This document shows positions 50,301 through 57,580 of a stretch of DNA of 64,000 bases, piece after piece. A program made the translations under genes and the position numbers. Source of the DNA: Actinomycetota bacterium (lineage in GTDB: Bacteria; Actinomycetota; Actinomycetes; Streptosporangiales; Streptosporangiaceae); the NCBI GenBank assembly GCA_021324595.1, contig JAJPIV010000112.1, positions 1-64,000 of the forward strand, read 5' to 3'. Numbering within the stretch: the first letter of the stretch is position 1; each line of letters opens with the position of its first letter. The notes below the pieces were generated by a model that had not been told where the DNA came from, searched no databases, and saw only the letters and a list, made by a program, of their open reading frames with translations.

Positions 50301-50515
50301 CGCCCCGGCTCCACCTCCCAGACCAGCGTCAGCTCCTCCCCCAGGTCGTCGTCGCTGACGCTCGTCAACTGCACCAGGGTCCGGCCGGGCAGGTGGGTCG
50401 CGGCCAGCTCATCGACCGGCTGGCTGCTCTGCTTGACCGCCGCCACCACCCACTGCTGACCGCGCACCCGCACCAGCTGCCCAGCCTCCGGCACCTCCAG
50501 CGTGGCATCGAGCAT
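47336..50515 (-). CDS. drmD: DISARM class 1 protein DrmD (SNF2-family helicase)
   Basis: The protein has 1059 residues. ATG at 50515 is chosen because GGAGGG lies seven bases upstream; an in-frame start at 50551 lacks one. It is a SNF2/RapA-type ATPase: Walker A ADDVGLGKTVEAG (~147), VVDEAHH (~260), LSATPHNG, and the C-terminal helicase motifs LLATDAASEGIDLQ (~590) and QRIGRLDRY (~625). DrmD defines class 1 DISARM, opposite to DrmMII in class 2. It is the first gene of the leftward operon; the 214-bp gap upstream should hold the promoter. Confidence 0.92.
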   Translation of the reverse strand: MLDATLEVPEAGQLVRVRGQQWVVAAVKQSSQPVDELAATHLPGRTLVQLTSVSDDDLGEELTLVWEVEPGREVVPATKLPEVTGDGWDDPQRLGAFLDAVRWGTVASADTRTLQAPFRSGVRIEEYQLEPVARALAMPRVNLLIADDVGLGKTVEAGLVIQEMLLRHRARRVLVVCPASLTLKWREELAEKFGLEFTILDAAALRELRRTHGLEANPFAVYPRTVISLQWLRTPRVQRLLDEVLTPQARYPGYIDLLVVDEAHHCAPPAPPRATGYPVDSKQTQAVRRLGEYSQHRLFLSATPHNGYPESWQALLAMLDPQRFVRGQDPDEALVRQVMVRRLKGDIREPDGSPRFPGRRNRAIDIAYTDAERAAHALIDQYATLQRSRPGRARARATDLITLLLKKRLFSSPAAFAATLDGYLDSRGTGSRPASRVAGPGDDDGEVPSWLAEALDWDTDPSDEEPGSDPERELLDRIAELQPESSVMEQALLDQLAAWAHRHAEPADSKAKALIAELDRICRPGGTWNDQRVVVFTEYRATQTWLAGLLEARGLGGERLGLLHGGMDEARRERLKAAFQAAPERDPVRILLATDAASEGIDLQRHCHHMIHYDIPFNPNRLEQRIGRLDRYLQEHQVDVAHFAGASWHDAPPGSYEADLEYLSRVAQKIAVAREDLGSVNPVLAYAVEARMLGRPVLADPLAVSPKPSTSALKAEADVREQVRRLRRQLDDSVHTLHVAPANVRRVVDTGLALAGQPPLAGLDGPVSGLVAPPDLRAGWERTVTGLADPLTGEPRPLTFDPRLAAGRDDVVLAHLEHPLVAQATRLLRSALWGGRLPLHRAAAVRFTPPAGAGIDGVLVAVFARLVIVGADGRRLHEEVMLAARVVPPEGRSRRLELEQPRYARLRGAVETALEPQSCRQASAAERQLVVDRWPELEAPLAADVQARAAERVAALERDLARRRDEEIRRTGAVFDQLRLTLESALQGPAPVQLTFDDLDAAERAQLDRDRAAWQARLDGLDEERARELAAVGHRYAGVRELVFPFAVAVCVPEGGGGR

Positions 50516-50729
50516 CCGGGTTCCCTCCGCCCGGCGTACGTCCACAGACAAGACGCGTCAGCGCCTCCCGAGGATCGCACCAATGGGCACTTGTGACGGA
50601 GCAACTCCTCAACCATGCGGCTGTCGCCAGCCACTGACCAGACTGCCGGGATCACTTCAAGTCACGCAAGCCATCACCCCGGAGGCCGCACCTGGCCGGC
50701 GGGGCTGGCGGCGGGACGAACCAGCCGGG
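50516..50729. other. Upstream region of the DISARM operon
   Basis: These 214 bases lie between the drmD start and the stop of the serine-protease gene, which reads the same way. A DISARM promoter is expected here, though read-through from the protease gene is possible. I see no clear operator palindrome. Confidence 0.4.
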
Positions 50730-51635
50730 TTAGGGCCGAGCCGACGCGTTCCGGTCGGGCTCGGTGCGATCGGGGGGTTCGAAGTAGCGTCGGTAGACCT
50801 GGGAAGCCGTTTCGCCTTCGTAGATCAGCTTGTCGTCTACTCGCATGGCGAAGTAGCGAGTCCAGATCGTCCAGATCTCCTGCCACCATTCGGAGCCGGG
50901 CTTGAGTTCCTTGATGGGAAGACCGACTTTGCGCGCCTCGGCAGCCCCGATCACCGCCGAATGCACTCGCGGATCGGTGATCAGCCTCTCAGCAACTGCC
51001 TCGATCAGCGCGTCCATTCTCTCTCCCGTACGGCGCGGATTGCTCTCGATGGCCTGACGGGCGATCTCCTTGGTCTGCCCAAGCGCAGATTTCGCGAATT
51101 GGTAGAGCGTGGCATCGACGTTGCCCATGCCGAGCAGAGCGGAATGTAGCGCGTAGGTGCCGGACCGCTTGTGCACGTCGTCCAGTGCATCGTCGACGGC
51201 GGCGATCACCTCCTTGGCGCTGACATAGCCCCGCTCCGGTACGAGCACCTGGGGATCGATCGGGCCGAGATCAGATGGCGGTCCCATGATGATCTCATCG
51301 GCGCCCAGAGCGAAGATCGTTGCAGCGCTCTTGGCGATGTCCGGTACCACGACGACGAACTTGGCGCAAGATGCCTGGGCCATCCGGGCCAGCCGGATCG
51401 CTATTTCGCCGTCTCCTCCTGGGGAGCGGAGCAGCAGGTGAAGCTCTTTGCTGGGATCGGCGCCATGGAGGAGTTCGGCGAAGAGCGTGATGCTATCGGG
51501 GTGGATCAGATCGATCATGACCGCCAATCGACAGTCATGATGGTCCTGGTATGCGCGAATTAGACTGCGGCGCAGGTAGCGGGCTTCGTGCTGCGCCTCG
51601 AAGAGCGGCGTGTAGCTTACCGGCCGCTCCTCCAC
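50730..51635 (-). CDS. SDH_sah-type serine protease (ClpP/SppA-like fold)
   Basis: The protein has 301 residues from a GTG at 51635. The family (PF01972, serine dehydrogenase proteinase) is recognised by FEAQHEARYLRRSLIRAYQD, LLLRSPGGDGEIAIRLARMA (~70), VVVVPDIAKSAATIFALGAD (~95-115; Ser of AKSAAT as the probable nucleophile), then GPPSDLGPIDPQV. Such proteins resemble SppA/ClpP and lack a signal peptide here. The upstream 76-aa ORF overlaps its start by 19 bases. It lies in line with and just before DISARM. Local GC (~58 % in one line counted) is below the window average. A defence link is inference. Confidence 0.82.
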   Translation of the reverse strand: MEERPVSYTPLFEAQHEARYLRRSLIRAYQDHHDCRLAVMIDLIHPDSITLFAELLHGADPSKELHLLLRSPGGDGEIAIRLARMAQASCAKFVVVVPDIAKSAATIFALGADEIIMGPPSDLGPIDPQVLVPERGYVSAKEVIAAVDDALDDVHKRSGTYALHSALLGMGNVDATLYQFAKSALGQTKEIARQAIESNPRRTGERMDALIEAVAERLITDPRVHSAVIGAAEARKVGLPIKELKPGSEWWQEIWTIWTRYFAMRVDDKLIYEGETASQVYRRYFEPPDRTEPDRNASARP

Positions 51636-51847
51636 ATTCCCGGGTGCATGCGCGGGATCCGGGCCGCTCGCGGGATCCGCTTGGACGCCCTCAGCTTGCG
51701 CCCCATCTTCCATGCCTCGACCGCGACTTCGCGCTGCTCCTCCATGGCTGCCGCCTGGTCTTCCCCCTCCTCCCCGGCGTGGTCGGCTTGCGGGATCGGC
51801 AGAGGGTTGTCGTAGTCGGGGGGCACGGTCTCCGGCAAGCGCGTCAT
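51617..51847 (-). CDS. Small hypothetical protein coupled to the SDH_sah protease
   Basis: The protein has 76 residues. ATG at 51847 follows GAGGGGAG, a strong ribosome binding site. Acidic N-terminal half (PQADHAGEEGEDQAAAMEEQ), basic C-terminal half (WKMGRKLRASKRIPRAARIP) ending in HPGMWRSGR. The last 19 bases overlap the start of the protease gene, so the protease is probably translated by coupling. No homologous family is known to me; it might be a substrate, inhibitor or adaptor of the protease (inference). Confidence 0.55.
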   Translation of the reverse strand: MTRLPETVPPDYDNPLPIPQADHAGEEGEDQAAAMEEQREVAVEAWKMGRKLRASKRIPRAARIPRMHPGMWRSGR

Positions 51848-52249
51848 GGCTGCTCCCCTCGGCTTGCATGTCTGCCATCAAGATAACCCTCGGTTGCGAC
51901 ATCACTATGCTGTATGAGCAGGGACTGCATGCCTCCCGGGTTGCCGGTGTGTTTATCTCGGCATCTGTCCTTGGGCTGTCATCGCCCTGTCAAGTGCGGA
52001 AGCGTCTCGGGTCGCGATCCACCGCCCGGTTGCCGGCCAAGCCGTTCGGCCAGTGGAAACGCTCATTCTGCGCGTAGCCGCTACAGCAGCGCTCTTGCCG
52101 ACTCGGCCTACGGCCGTCTGCCTTGCGGATCGGGTCATGGCTGACACCGTCCGCTGGCTACTCCAGACCACGCAGCCGGACCGCAAGCCTCTTGGCCCCG
52201 TCTATGGCCCCACCAGCTTGTTCGAGTCATTCGAATCATGCCTCTGACC
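51848..52249. other. Spacer between the small ORF and tRNA-Thr, nothing recognised
   Basis: About 400 bases with lower GC than the flanking chromosome. Short frames exist on both strands (for example 51953-52186 minus), but none has a ribosome binding site plus a recognisable product. The promoter of the small ORF/protease pair should lie at 51850-51910, where on the minus strand a run TATCTTGATGGC is AT-rich. If the region integrated at the tRNA, the attachment core would be at its right end. Confidence 0.4.
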
Positions 52250-52325
52250 TGGAGCCCCCTTACGGAATCGAACCGTAGACCTTCTCCTTACCATGGAGAC
52301 GCTCTGCCGACTGAGCTAAGGGGGC
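52250..52325 (-). tRNA. tRNA-Thr (anticodon GGT)
   Basis: The minus strand folds into a full cloverleaf: 7-bp acceptor stem GCCCCCT/AGGGGGC with discriminator T and an encoded CCA (52250-52252), D arm with GCTCAGTCGGCAGAGC, anticodon stem TCTCC/GGAGA around loop ATGGTAA (anticodon GGT), and T arm with GGTTCGATTCC. It is 76 bases with CCA. Its 3' end faces the DISARM region, as expected for an integration target. Confidence 0.95.
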
Positions 52326-52559
52326 GAGGCGGGCCGTGCCCGCCCGGGCCGCACGCAGGCATCTCGGGTGATCGCCTGCGCCGCAGCGTGCTAGGCGAGC
52401 ATACACGATCACGGCGGGCGCCGCGGACCGCGATCCTCGCGGCCGGGCCGCGCCACGATCCGGCAGCCGCGCCGCACCATCCCGCGGCGCGGATCGCGCC
52501 ACCTCGCCGGCGAACGCGGCAGATCCGGTCCCGGGCCATCCGCCGGGCGGTCGCGGCGT
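52326..52559. other. tRNA promoter region and spacer
   Basis: On the minus strand GTATGCT at about 52395-52401 is a plausible -10 for the tRNA, some 70 bases upstream of its 5' end. Nothing else is recognised. Confidence 0.35.
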
Positions 52560-52895
52560 TCAGCCCGCCGCAGGCCCCGTCTCCGCTGCGGCCCGGAACG
52601 CCGCCAGCACCGCAGGCCAGGCGCCCGACATCGGGTCGATCACGTCGAAGTGCCCGGCACCGGGCCGCAGGACGCAGATCGCATGATCGCCCGCCGCGCG
52701 CGCCCTGCGGGCGTAGCTCACGCTCACCTGCCACGGGACCTGGTCGTCGGCCGTGCCGTGAACCAGCCGCACCGCCACTCCCGTCGGCAGCAGCTTGGCC
52801 GGGCCGGCCCTGGCGTACCGGTCCGGCACCTGGTCCGGCCCGCCGCCCATCAGGTCTCCGACGGCCTGGCGGCCGAGCGCGAGCCGATGGCACAC
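52560..52895 (-). pseudogene. C-terminal fragment of an alpha/beta hydrolase (prolyl-oligopeptidase-like)
   Basis: The frame encodes 111 residues with LLPTGVAVRLVHGTADDQVP (acid Asp of HGTADD) and LRPGAGHFDVIDPMSGAWPA (catalytic His of GAGHFD), the C-terminal third of an S9/DLH-type hydrolase. The nucleophile elbow and all upstream sequence are missing: the frame above 52895 is Arg/Pro-rich nonsense. It is therefore a truncated relic beside the tRNA. Confidence 0.65.
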
Positions 52896-53071
52896 GAGCA
52901 GGTCGCTGCCGTGGCGAGCGCGACAATCCCGGCGACCGCAGGCCGGCCTCGCGTGCCGCGCCGCGCGGCGGGCGCCCGGGCGCCGGCCGATGGCACGGCG
53001 ATGCTCCGCCGGATACTGTGGACGTCAGCACGGCGACGTGGTCTTGCCCGTTCAATTGCCGGGGTGGTGCG

Positions 53072-54388
53072 GTGCCGTTCGGGATCGTGCGAACTGGGCG
53101 GACGGCGGTGGTGGCCGCGGGCGCGCTGGCGGGCGCGTTCCTGATCGCGCCGGCCCTCGCGGTGGCGGGGACTGCCTCGCCGCCCGGGACGCCGCCCGCG
53201 CGGGCGATGTCACCGGCTCGGCAGGTGCCGTCGGCGCCGGCCAGGGCTCAGGGCTCGCCGTGCGCGGCCGGTACCGGGCGGAACGCCCGGTACGCCAAGC
53301 GGCTGGCAGCCCCCGGAACCCCGCGCTCCCCCGCCCGCCAGGCCAGTCATGGCCCGAGGCCGTCAGGCCCTCACGCCGCGCGTCTCGCGCCGAGCCCCTC
53401 GGGCAGCGCCGCGCGGCCCTCGCGGGCGGGCACGCGCTCGGCGTCCGGCACGCCGAGCCCGAGCCCGTCCTCGGCGAGCCCGTCCTCGGCGAGCCCGTCC
53501 TCGGCGAGCCCGTCCTCGGCGAGCCCGTCCTCGGCGAGCCCGTCCCCAACCCCGGGGCCATCCTCGCCGAGCCCGGCCCCGTCCCCGAGCCCGTCATCTG
53601 CCAGCCCGACCCCGTCTCCCGCGCCTTCGTCCACGCCGCCCCCGACGCCGAGCCCGACCGGCACGCCGTCGCCGTCTCCCTCGCCTGGCGCGATCTGCGT
53701 CACCGCGCGGCTCGTGCGGCGGGACTCGCGGGACGTGCCGGGCGGCGAGCTGACCTACTCGATCTGGGTGTGGAGCACGCTCGCGACCCAGCGGATGACG
53801 GTCCAGGCCCGCAGCACCGGGAAGGGCGCCTGGCCTCCCCGGTTCACCCTGTGCCCGGCGGCGCGCCACCGCGTCTGCTCGGTGGGGCCGCTCGGAGCCG
53901 GTCAGGCGGTCGAGTTGCTGGTCCGGGTCCACGTCGGGCTTCCCGCGACCGCCGGGGAGCAGATCACCCTGATCGTGACCGTTCAGGCACCGGACCTGTC
54001 CCCGGCTCAGGCCTCGGTGGCGGTCCTGGTGGGCCAGGCCATGCCGTCGCCCACGCCGCCGGCGACCGGGTCCGGGCTGCCTCCGATCTCCTACCCCCCG
54101 CTGCCGGGCACGACGGTGCCGCCGAGCAACCTGTCCACCCTGTTCCCCGTCGTCACCCCGTCGGCCAGCGCCAGGCACGCTCGCCGCCAGCGGGCCGTGA
54201 GCGTCGCCCCGGCGTCATCGACCCTTCCGCTGGACCCGCGCCTGATCGGCGGCCAGCTGGCCGGGCTGGCGATCCTCGCGGCGGCGATCGCGATGGCGGT
54301 GGCCCGGGTGTCGCTGCGCCCGGCCGCCCCGAAGCCGGGCGCGAACCCGGAGGAGACCGCGGAGGACCCGGGCCGCGCCGGCGGCTGA
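53072..54388 (+). CDS. Secreted, membrane-anchored Ser/Pro-rich protein
   Basis: The protein has 438 residues. The signal peptide (VRTGRTAVVAAGALAGAFLI, cleavage near AVAGTA) is followed by a long disordered Ser/Pro/Ala region (~35-205), including SPSSA repeats coded by exact 15-bp DNA repeats. A compact Ig/DUF11-like domain follows (~210-320; GGELTYSIWVWSTLATQRMT … ITLIVTVQAPD), then another Pro-rich stretch and a C-terminal membrane helix (LAGLAILAAAIAMAVA). This is the plan of a cell-wall stalk protein. GTG at 53072 has a weak GGGGTGG upstream; the start is uncertain. Confidence 0.65.
   Translation: MPFGIVRTGRTAVVAAGALAGAFLIAPALAVAGTASPPGTPPARAMSPARQVPSAPARAQGSPCAAGTGRNARYAKRLAAPGTPRSPARQASHGPRPSGPHAARLAPSPSGSAARPSRAGTRSASGTPSPSPSSASPSSASPSSASPSSASPSSASPSPTPGPSSPSPAPSPSPSSASPTPSPAPSSTPPPTPSPTGTPSPSPSPGAICVTARLVRRDSRDVPGGELTYSIWVWSTLATQRMTVQARSTGKGAWPPRFTLCPAARHRVCSVGPLGAGQAVELLVRVHVGLPATAGEQITLIVTVQAPDLSPAQASVAVLVGQAMPSPTPPATGSGLPPISYPPLPGTTVPPSNLSTLFPVVTPSASARHARRQRAVSVAPASSTLPLDPRLIGGQLAGLAILAAAIAMAVARVSLRPAAPKPGANPEETAEDPGRAGG
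53461..53535. repeat. Five exact tandem 15-bp repeats
   Basis: The unit GAGCCCGTCCTCGGC is repeated five times without change from 53461 to 53535, with a degenerate sixth copy after it. In the coding frame it gives SPSSA. It is a slippage-prone coding minisatellite, not a CRISPR. Confidence 0.9.
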
Positions 54389-54420
54389 CAGCCCAGCCAC
54401 CGCGCAGAGCCCGGCGCCGC

Positions 54421-56565
54421 TCAGCGGCGAACGTGCTCGACCAGCGGGCGCATCAGCCGCAACTGCGCGGCGAGCCCTGGAACGCTCATCGTCGCCGACA
54501 CCAGCACCCCGAACGTGTCGTTGTCGGCCCACGCGCACTCGGCCGGCCCGCCGTTCACCCCGGGCGCGCAGGCAGCCTCGCCGCCCAGCCGGCCCGGGCT
54601 CGTGGTGACGGACCCGCGCAGCTGGGTCACCATGCCGCTGATGAAGCTGCTCGCCGATTCCCCGCCGGCCAGGTTCCCGCCGATGAGCACGATGACCTGC
54701 GGCCCAGCGGCGGTGCCCGGGCCGGTCTTCTTCTCATAGACCGCGGCGACGACGTTGCTGACCTCGCCCTGCGCCTGCGACACGATCCGGCTCCTGAGCT
54801 GCAGGGCCGTCTCGTTGGCGAGGGCGGCCTCCTTGACCCAGCCGCCCAGCCTGGCCGGCACCGTGATCACGTGACTGGGCGGGCCGGATAGCAGGAAGTA
54901 GGCCGCGACGGCGAGCACCGCGAGGATCGCCGAGCCGCTCACGATCCGCGCTCGCATGGGCAGCCGCCGGATCACGCCCAGGGGACCGCCTGCCCGGGCG
55001 CGCCGGAGCGCCGAGCGAGCGGTCCGCTCGGCGGCCGGGGCCCGCTCGGCGGCCGGAGGCCGGGCGGCTGCTGCTGGTCCGCCCGCGGAGGCGGCCCAGG
55101 CGGCAGGGCCGGCCGCGGCCCGGGCCACGGCGCGGCGTGGCGGATCAGCCGCGAGATCTGTGTCCGGGCCGGCCGGGAGTCCCGCAGGCAGGCGGCCTTC
55201 CCCGGTCACCTGGACCGGCCCGATCACGCGGGACGGCCCGGTCGCGCCGGCCGGTCCCAGGGTGCGCTCCGGCCGGGCCGCACGGGCTGGCCCAGCCAGG
55301 TGCGAGGCTGTGGCGCGGCCCGGCTTCGCGGCGGGCCCGGGCGCCCCGGCCGTCCCCGGCCTTGCCTCGTGCTCCGGGCGTGCCCTGAGCCCGCGCGGGG
55401 CCTCCCGCTCGGAGCCGGCGAACACCTCATGCCCGCGGTCCGACGCCGGCCCGGCCGACTGGCCGTCCCCGCCTCCCCGGCCGCCTCGCCCGGGCCGGCC
55501 GCCGCGCCCTGGCCGGGTCGCTGCGCCACGTCCGGCGCGGCCGCGCAGCTGCCGGAACCCGATCTCCCCGTCCAGGTCGATGTCCAGGTCGCCGGGCGGC
55601 ACCGGATCGCCGGAGCGCCGCTGGCGCGCGGACGCGGCGCCGGCGTCCCGGTCCTCCACGGGCAGCCGCCCGGCCGCGCTCCGGGGCGGCCACTCACCGT
55701 CGGCCAGGGGCCTGGGCCGTGGCCCTCGCGCCGGCCCGGGTCCGGGGGGCCGTTCCCCGGGCGGAACGGCCGCACCGCGGGTGCCAGGGCGCCCGGTGCG
55801 GTCCGGGGCGGAGTCGCCGAGCGGCCGGCCCCGGCTGCCAGGCGCGTGATCACCCTGGCCCGGCCGCTCGCGGCCGCCCCGGTCCCAGGACCGGTCGTCC
55901 CGGGTTCCGGCCGCGCCAGGCCCGCGCACTGGGAACTCACCGGACGGCGACTGCCTGCCCACGGCCGGCCGCGGAAGGCCGGCCAACGGGGGGGGATCGG
56001 CCAGGGGCTGAAGGCCCGCGGGCCGCGGTGGGCCGGCCGGCCGGGGCGCTGACGCCGGCCGGGGCGGAGCGGCGAGGTCCTGGGCCGGGTACAGCGGCCG
56101 GGCGTAGTCGTCATCCCACGACGGGTAGAGCGGCCGGGACTGCTCGTCCGCCGCCCGCCGGCCGGCCGTTCCCCCGGCGAGCCGCCCGGGCCCGGTCCGC
56201 GGCGGCTCGGAAGAGGCCGGAGCCCGGCGATCCGGCCCGGAAGGCGCGCCGCCCCGCCCCTCGCCCAGGTAGCGGTACCACTCGTAGTCGGCGTCGTCGA
56301 TGTCACGGCTCGCCGGGTGGTGGCCGCCCCGTCCGCCCGCGCGCCGTTCCCGGCGCCCCGGCCGCTCGCTGCGCCGCCCGTCGCCCGGCCCGCTGCCGGG
56401 CCATGCCCTGCCCGCGTCCTCATCCAGCCACGTGGGCCCGAAGCCGTCCGAGCTCACGATCCCCGGCTCCTCGCCATCAGGCCAGTCGCTCCCGGCCGAG
56501 CCGAAGCGGCCCGTGGGCGACCCGGACGGGGCCCGGAAGTCACCGTACGGCCGACCGTTGCTCAT
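54421..56565 (-). CDS. Large disordered membrane protein of unknown function
   Basis: The protein has 714 residues. About 525 N-terminal residues are Arg/Gly/Pro-rich and disordered (cytoplasmic). One membrane helix (SAILAVLAVAAYFLLSG, ~555) is followed by a ~150-residue extracellular domain: VITVPARLGGWVKEAALANE, VSNVVAAVYEKKTGP, QVIVLIGGNL, and a Cys pair in EAACAPG and AECAWADNDTFG. The fold resembles small extracytoplasmic domains common in actinomycete hypothetical proteins. ATG at 56565 has GGGGGA upstream. It converges on the stalk protein gene (32-base gap). Confidence 0.7.
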   Translation of the reverse strand: MSNGRPYGDFRAPSGSPTGRFGSAGSDWPDGEEPGIVSSDGFGPTWLDEDAGRAWPGSGPGDGRRSERPGRRERRAGGRGGHHPASRDIDDADYEWYRYLGEGRGGAPSGPDRRAPASSEPPRTGPGRLAGGTAGRRAADEQSRPLYPSWDDDYARPLYPAQDLAAPPRPASAPRPAGPPRPAGLQPLADPPPLAGLPRPAVGRQSPSGEFPVRGPGAAGTRDDRSWDRGGRERPGQGDHAPGSRGRPLGDSAPDRTGRPGTRGAAVPPGERPPGPGPARGPRPRPLADGEWPPRSAAGRLPVEDRDAGAASARQRRSGDPVPPGDLDIDLDGEIGFRQLRGRAGRGAATRPGRGGRPGRGGRGGGDGQSAGPASDRGHEVFAGSEREAPRGLRARPEHEARPGTAGAPGPAAKPGRATASHLAGPARAARPERTLGPAGATGPSRVIGPVQVTGEGRLPAGLPAGPDTDLAADPPRRAVARAAAGPAAWAASAGGPAAAARPPAAERAPAAERTARSALRRARAGGPLGVIRRLPMRARIVSGSAILAVLAVAAYFLLSGPPSHVITVPARLGGWVKEAALANETALQLRSRIVSQAQGEVSNVVAAVYEKKTGPGTAAGPQVIVLIGGNLAGGESASSFISGMVTQLRGSVTTSPGRLGGEAACAPGVNGGPAECAWADNDTFGVLVSATMSVPGLAAQLRLMRPLVEHVRR

Positions 56566-56858
56566 CCGAAGCGGTCCCCCTGACGCTGGCGGTTCGATCG
56601 CTGGCGGCTCTCAGCCGTGCCGAGATTGCTTCATCATCCGGCATCGCCGGCCTCGCCGCGACAAGAACGGCCCGAACCGGTTACCGTCCGCCCCGGCCGG
56701 GCGGGAGATCGCGCCGGGCCGGAGAACATCGCCCAGGCGGGGCGAACCCGCAGGCGGCACAGCCCGGGCTGCGGGGGCGCGCGCCCGGACGGGGCGGGGT
56801 TGCCGTCCGGGGCCGCCCGGTGGACGATCGGCATAGCCGCGACATGGAGGAGCCAACC
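56566..56858. other. Divergent promoter region, nothing specific recognised
   Basis: 293 bases between the disordered membrane protein and the PH-like gene. It should contain promoters for both. I see no strong palindrome or RNA. Confidence 0.4.
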
Positions 56859-57476
56859 ATGCAGGAGCGCATCTCCACCCCGGTGGCCGGGCCTTCGGCG
56901 ATCTTCCCGCGCGGCTTCCTCTGGCAGGTCCCGGTCTGGTACGCGGCCGCCGCGCTCCTGCTCGCGTACGCCCGGCAGCTGCCCGGCTGGTTCCGGCTGG
57001 CCGCGGCGGCGGGCCTGCTCGGCGCGGTGATCACGCTCCTCGCGACGCTGGCCGCGCTGCGGGTGCGCGCGTTCGCCGCCGACGCCGATGGCGTCCGCCT
57101 CGGCCTGCCCGCCTCCACCCGGCGCCGCGGGCGGCGCCGCCGCGAGGCACGGCACCTGCCCTGGCAGCACATCGAGCGGGTGCGGATCGCGCAGCGCCGG
57201 GGCGGGGTGCGCCTGGAGTTCGTGGTGAGCCCGACCGCTCCGGTCATGACCCGCGGCTTCGCGCACGGGCCGCTGTCCCGGGCGCGGCGCTGGCTTCTGC
57301 TGCTCATCCCGTTCTGGTACCTGCTGCGGCCCACGGCGCTGGTCACGCCGCTGCACGGGCCGTCGCCGACGTACCGGCTGACGGTCCGGGGCGTCACGCT
57401 CGACGAGGTCAGGCAGGCGCTGCGCTCGCTGGCGCCGCGGGAGGTCCCGGTCGCGGTTCTGGTCCGGCGGGGCTGA
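56859..57476 (+). CDS. Membrane protein with PH-like domain, function unknown
   Basis: The protein has 205 residues; ATG at 56859 has GGAGGAG six bases upstream. Two membrane segments near the N-terminus ([35 protein letters not shown]) lead to a bacterial PH-like beta domain ([40 protein letters not shown]). A third hydrophobic stretch ([14 protein letters not shown]) interrupts the second half, and the C-terminus ends [11 protein letters not shown]. Small actinobacterial PH/DUF2244-like proteins look like this. A stem-loop follows the stop. Confidence 0.7.
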   Translation: MQERISTPVAGPSAIFPRGFLWQVPVWYAAAALLLAYARQLPGWFRLAAAAGLLGAVITLLATLAALRVRAFAADADGVRLGLPASTRRRGRRRREARHLPWQHIERVRIAQRRGGVRLEFVVSPTAPVMTRGFAHGPLSRARRWLLLLIPFWYLLRPTALVTPLHGPSPTYRLTVRGVTLDEVRQALRSLAPREVPVAVLVRRG

Positions 57477-57491
57477 ACCGTATCATCGGCC

Positions 57492-57511
57492 CAGCCGGAG
57501 ACGGCCGGCTG
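57492..57511 (+). terminator. Stem-loop after the PH-like gene
   Basis: CAGCCGG (57492-57498) and CCGGCTG (57505-57511) form a perfect 7-bp stem with a 6-base loop, 15 bases after the stop. A GC palindrome follows. It is a plausible terminator before mscR. Confidence 0.5.
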
Positions 57512-57580
57512 AGGCGGCCGCCGCCGGCCCGGGCCGGCGCGCAGGCATCGTCCTCCTCGGAAGGAAAGGCACGGGACCCC

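Noticed and set aside
36969-50515. BREX or a type I/III restriction system as the identity of the defence genes
   Set aside because: There is no PglZ phosphatase, BrxC ATPase or HsdR/HsdS/Mod-Res pair. The DUF1998 protein, PLD protein, SNF2 helicase and gene order identify class 1 DISARM.
51914-52247. Small frames between the protease locus and tRNA-Thr as an integrase or excisionase remnant
   Set aside because: No tyrosine or serine recombinase motif or helix-turn-helix could be recognised in any frame.
53461-53550. Possible CRISPR array because of regular repeats
   Set aside because: Repeats are 15 bp, directly abutting without spacers, in frame within a Ser/Pro-rich coding region. No cas genes are nearby.
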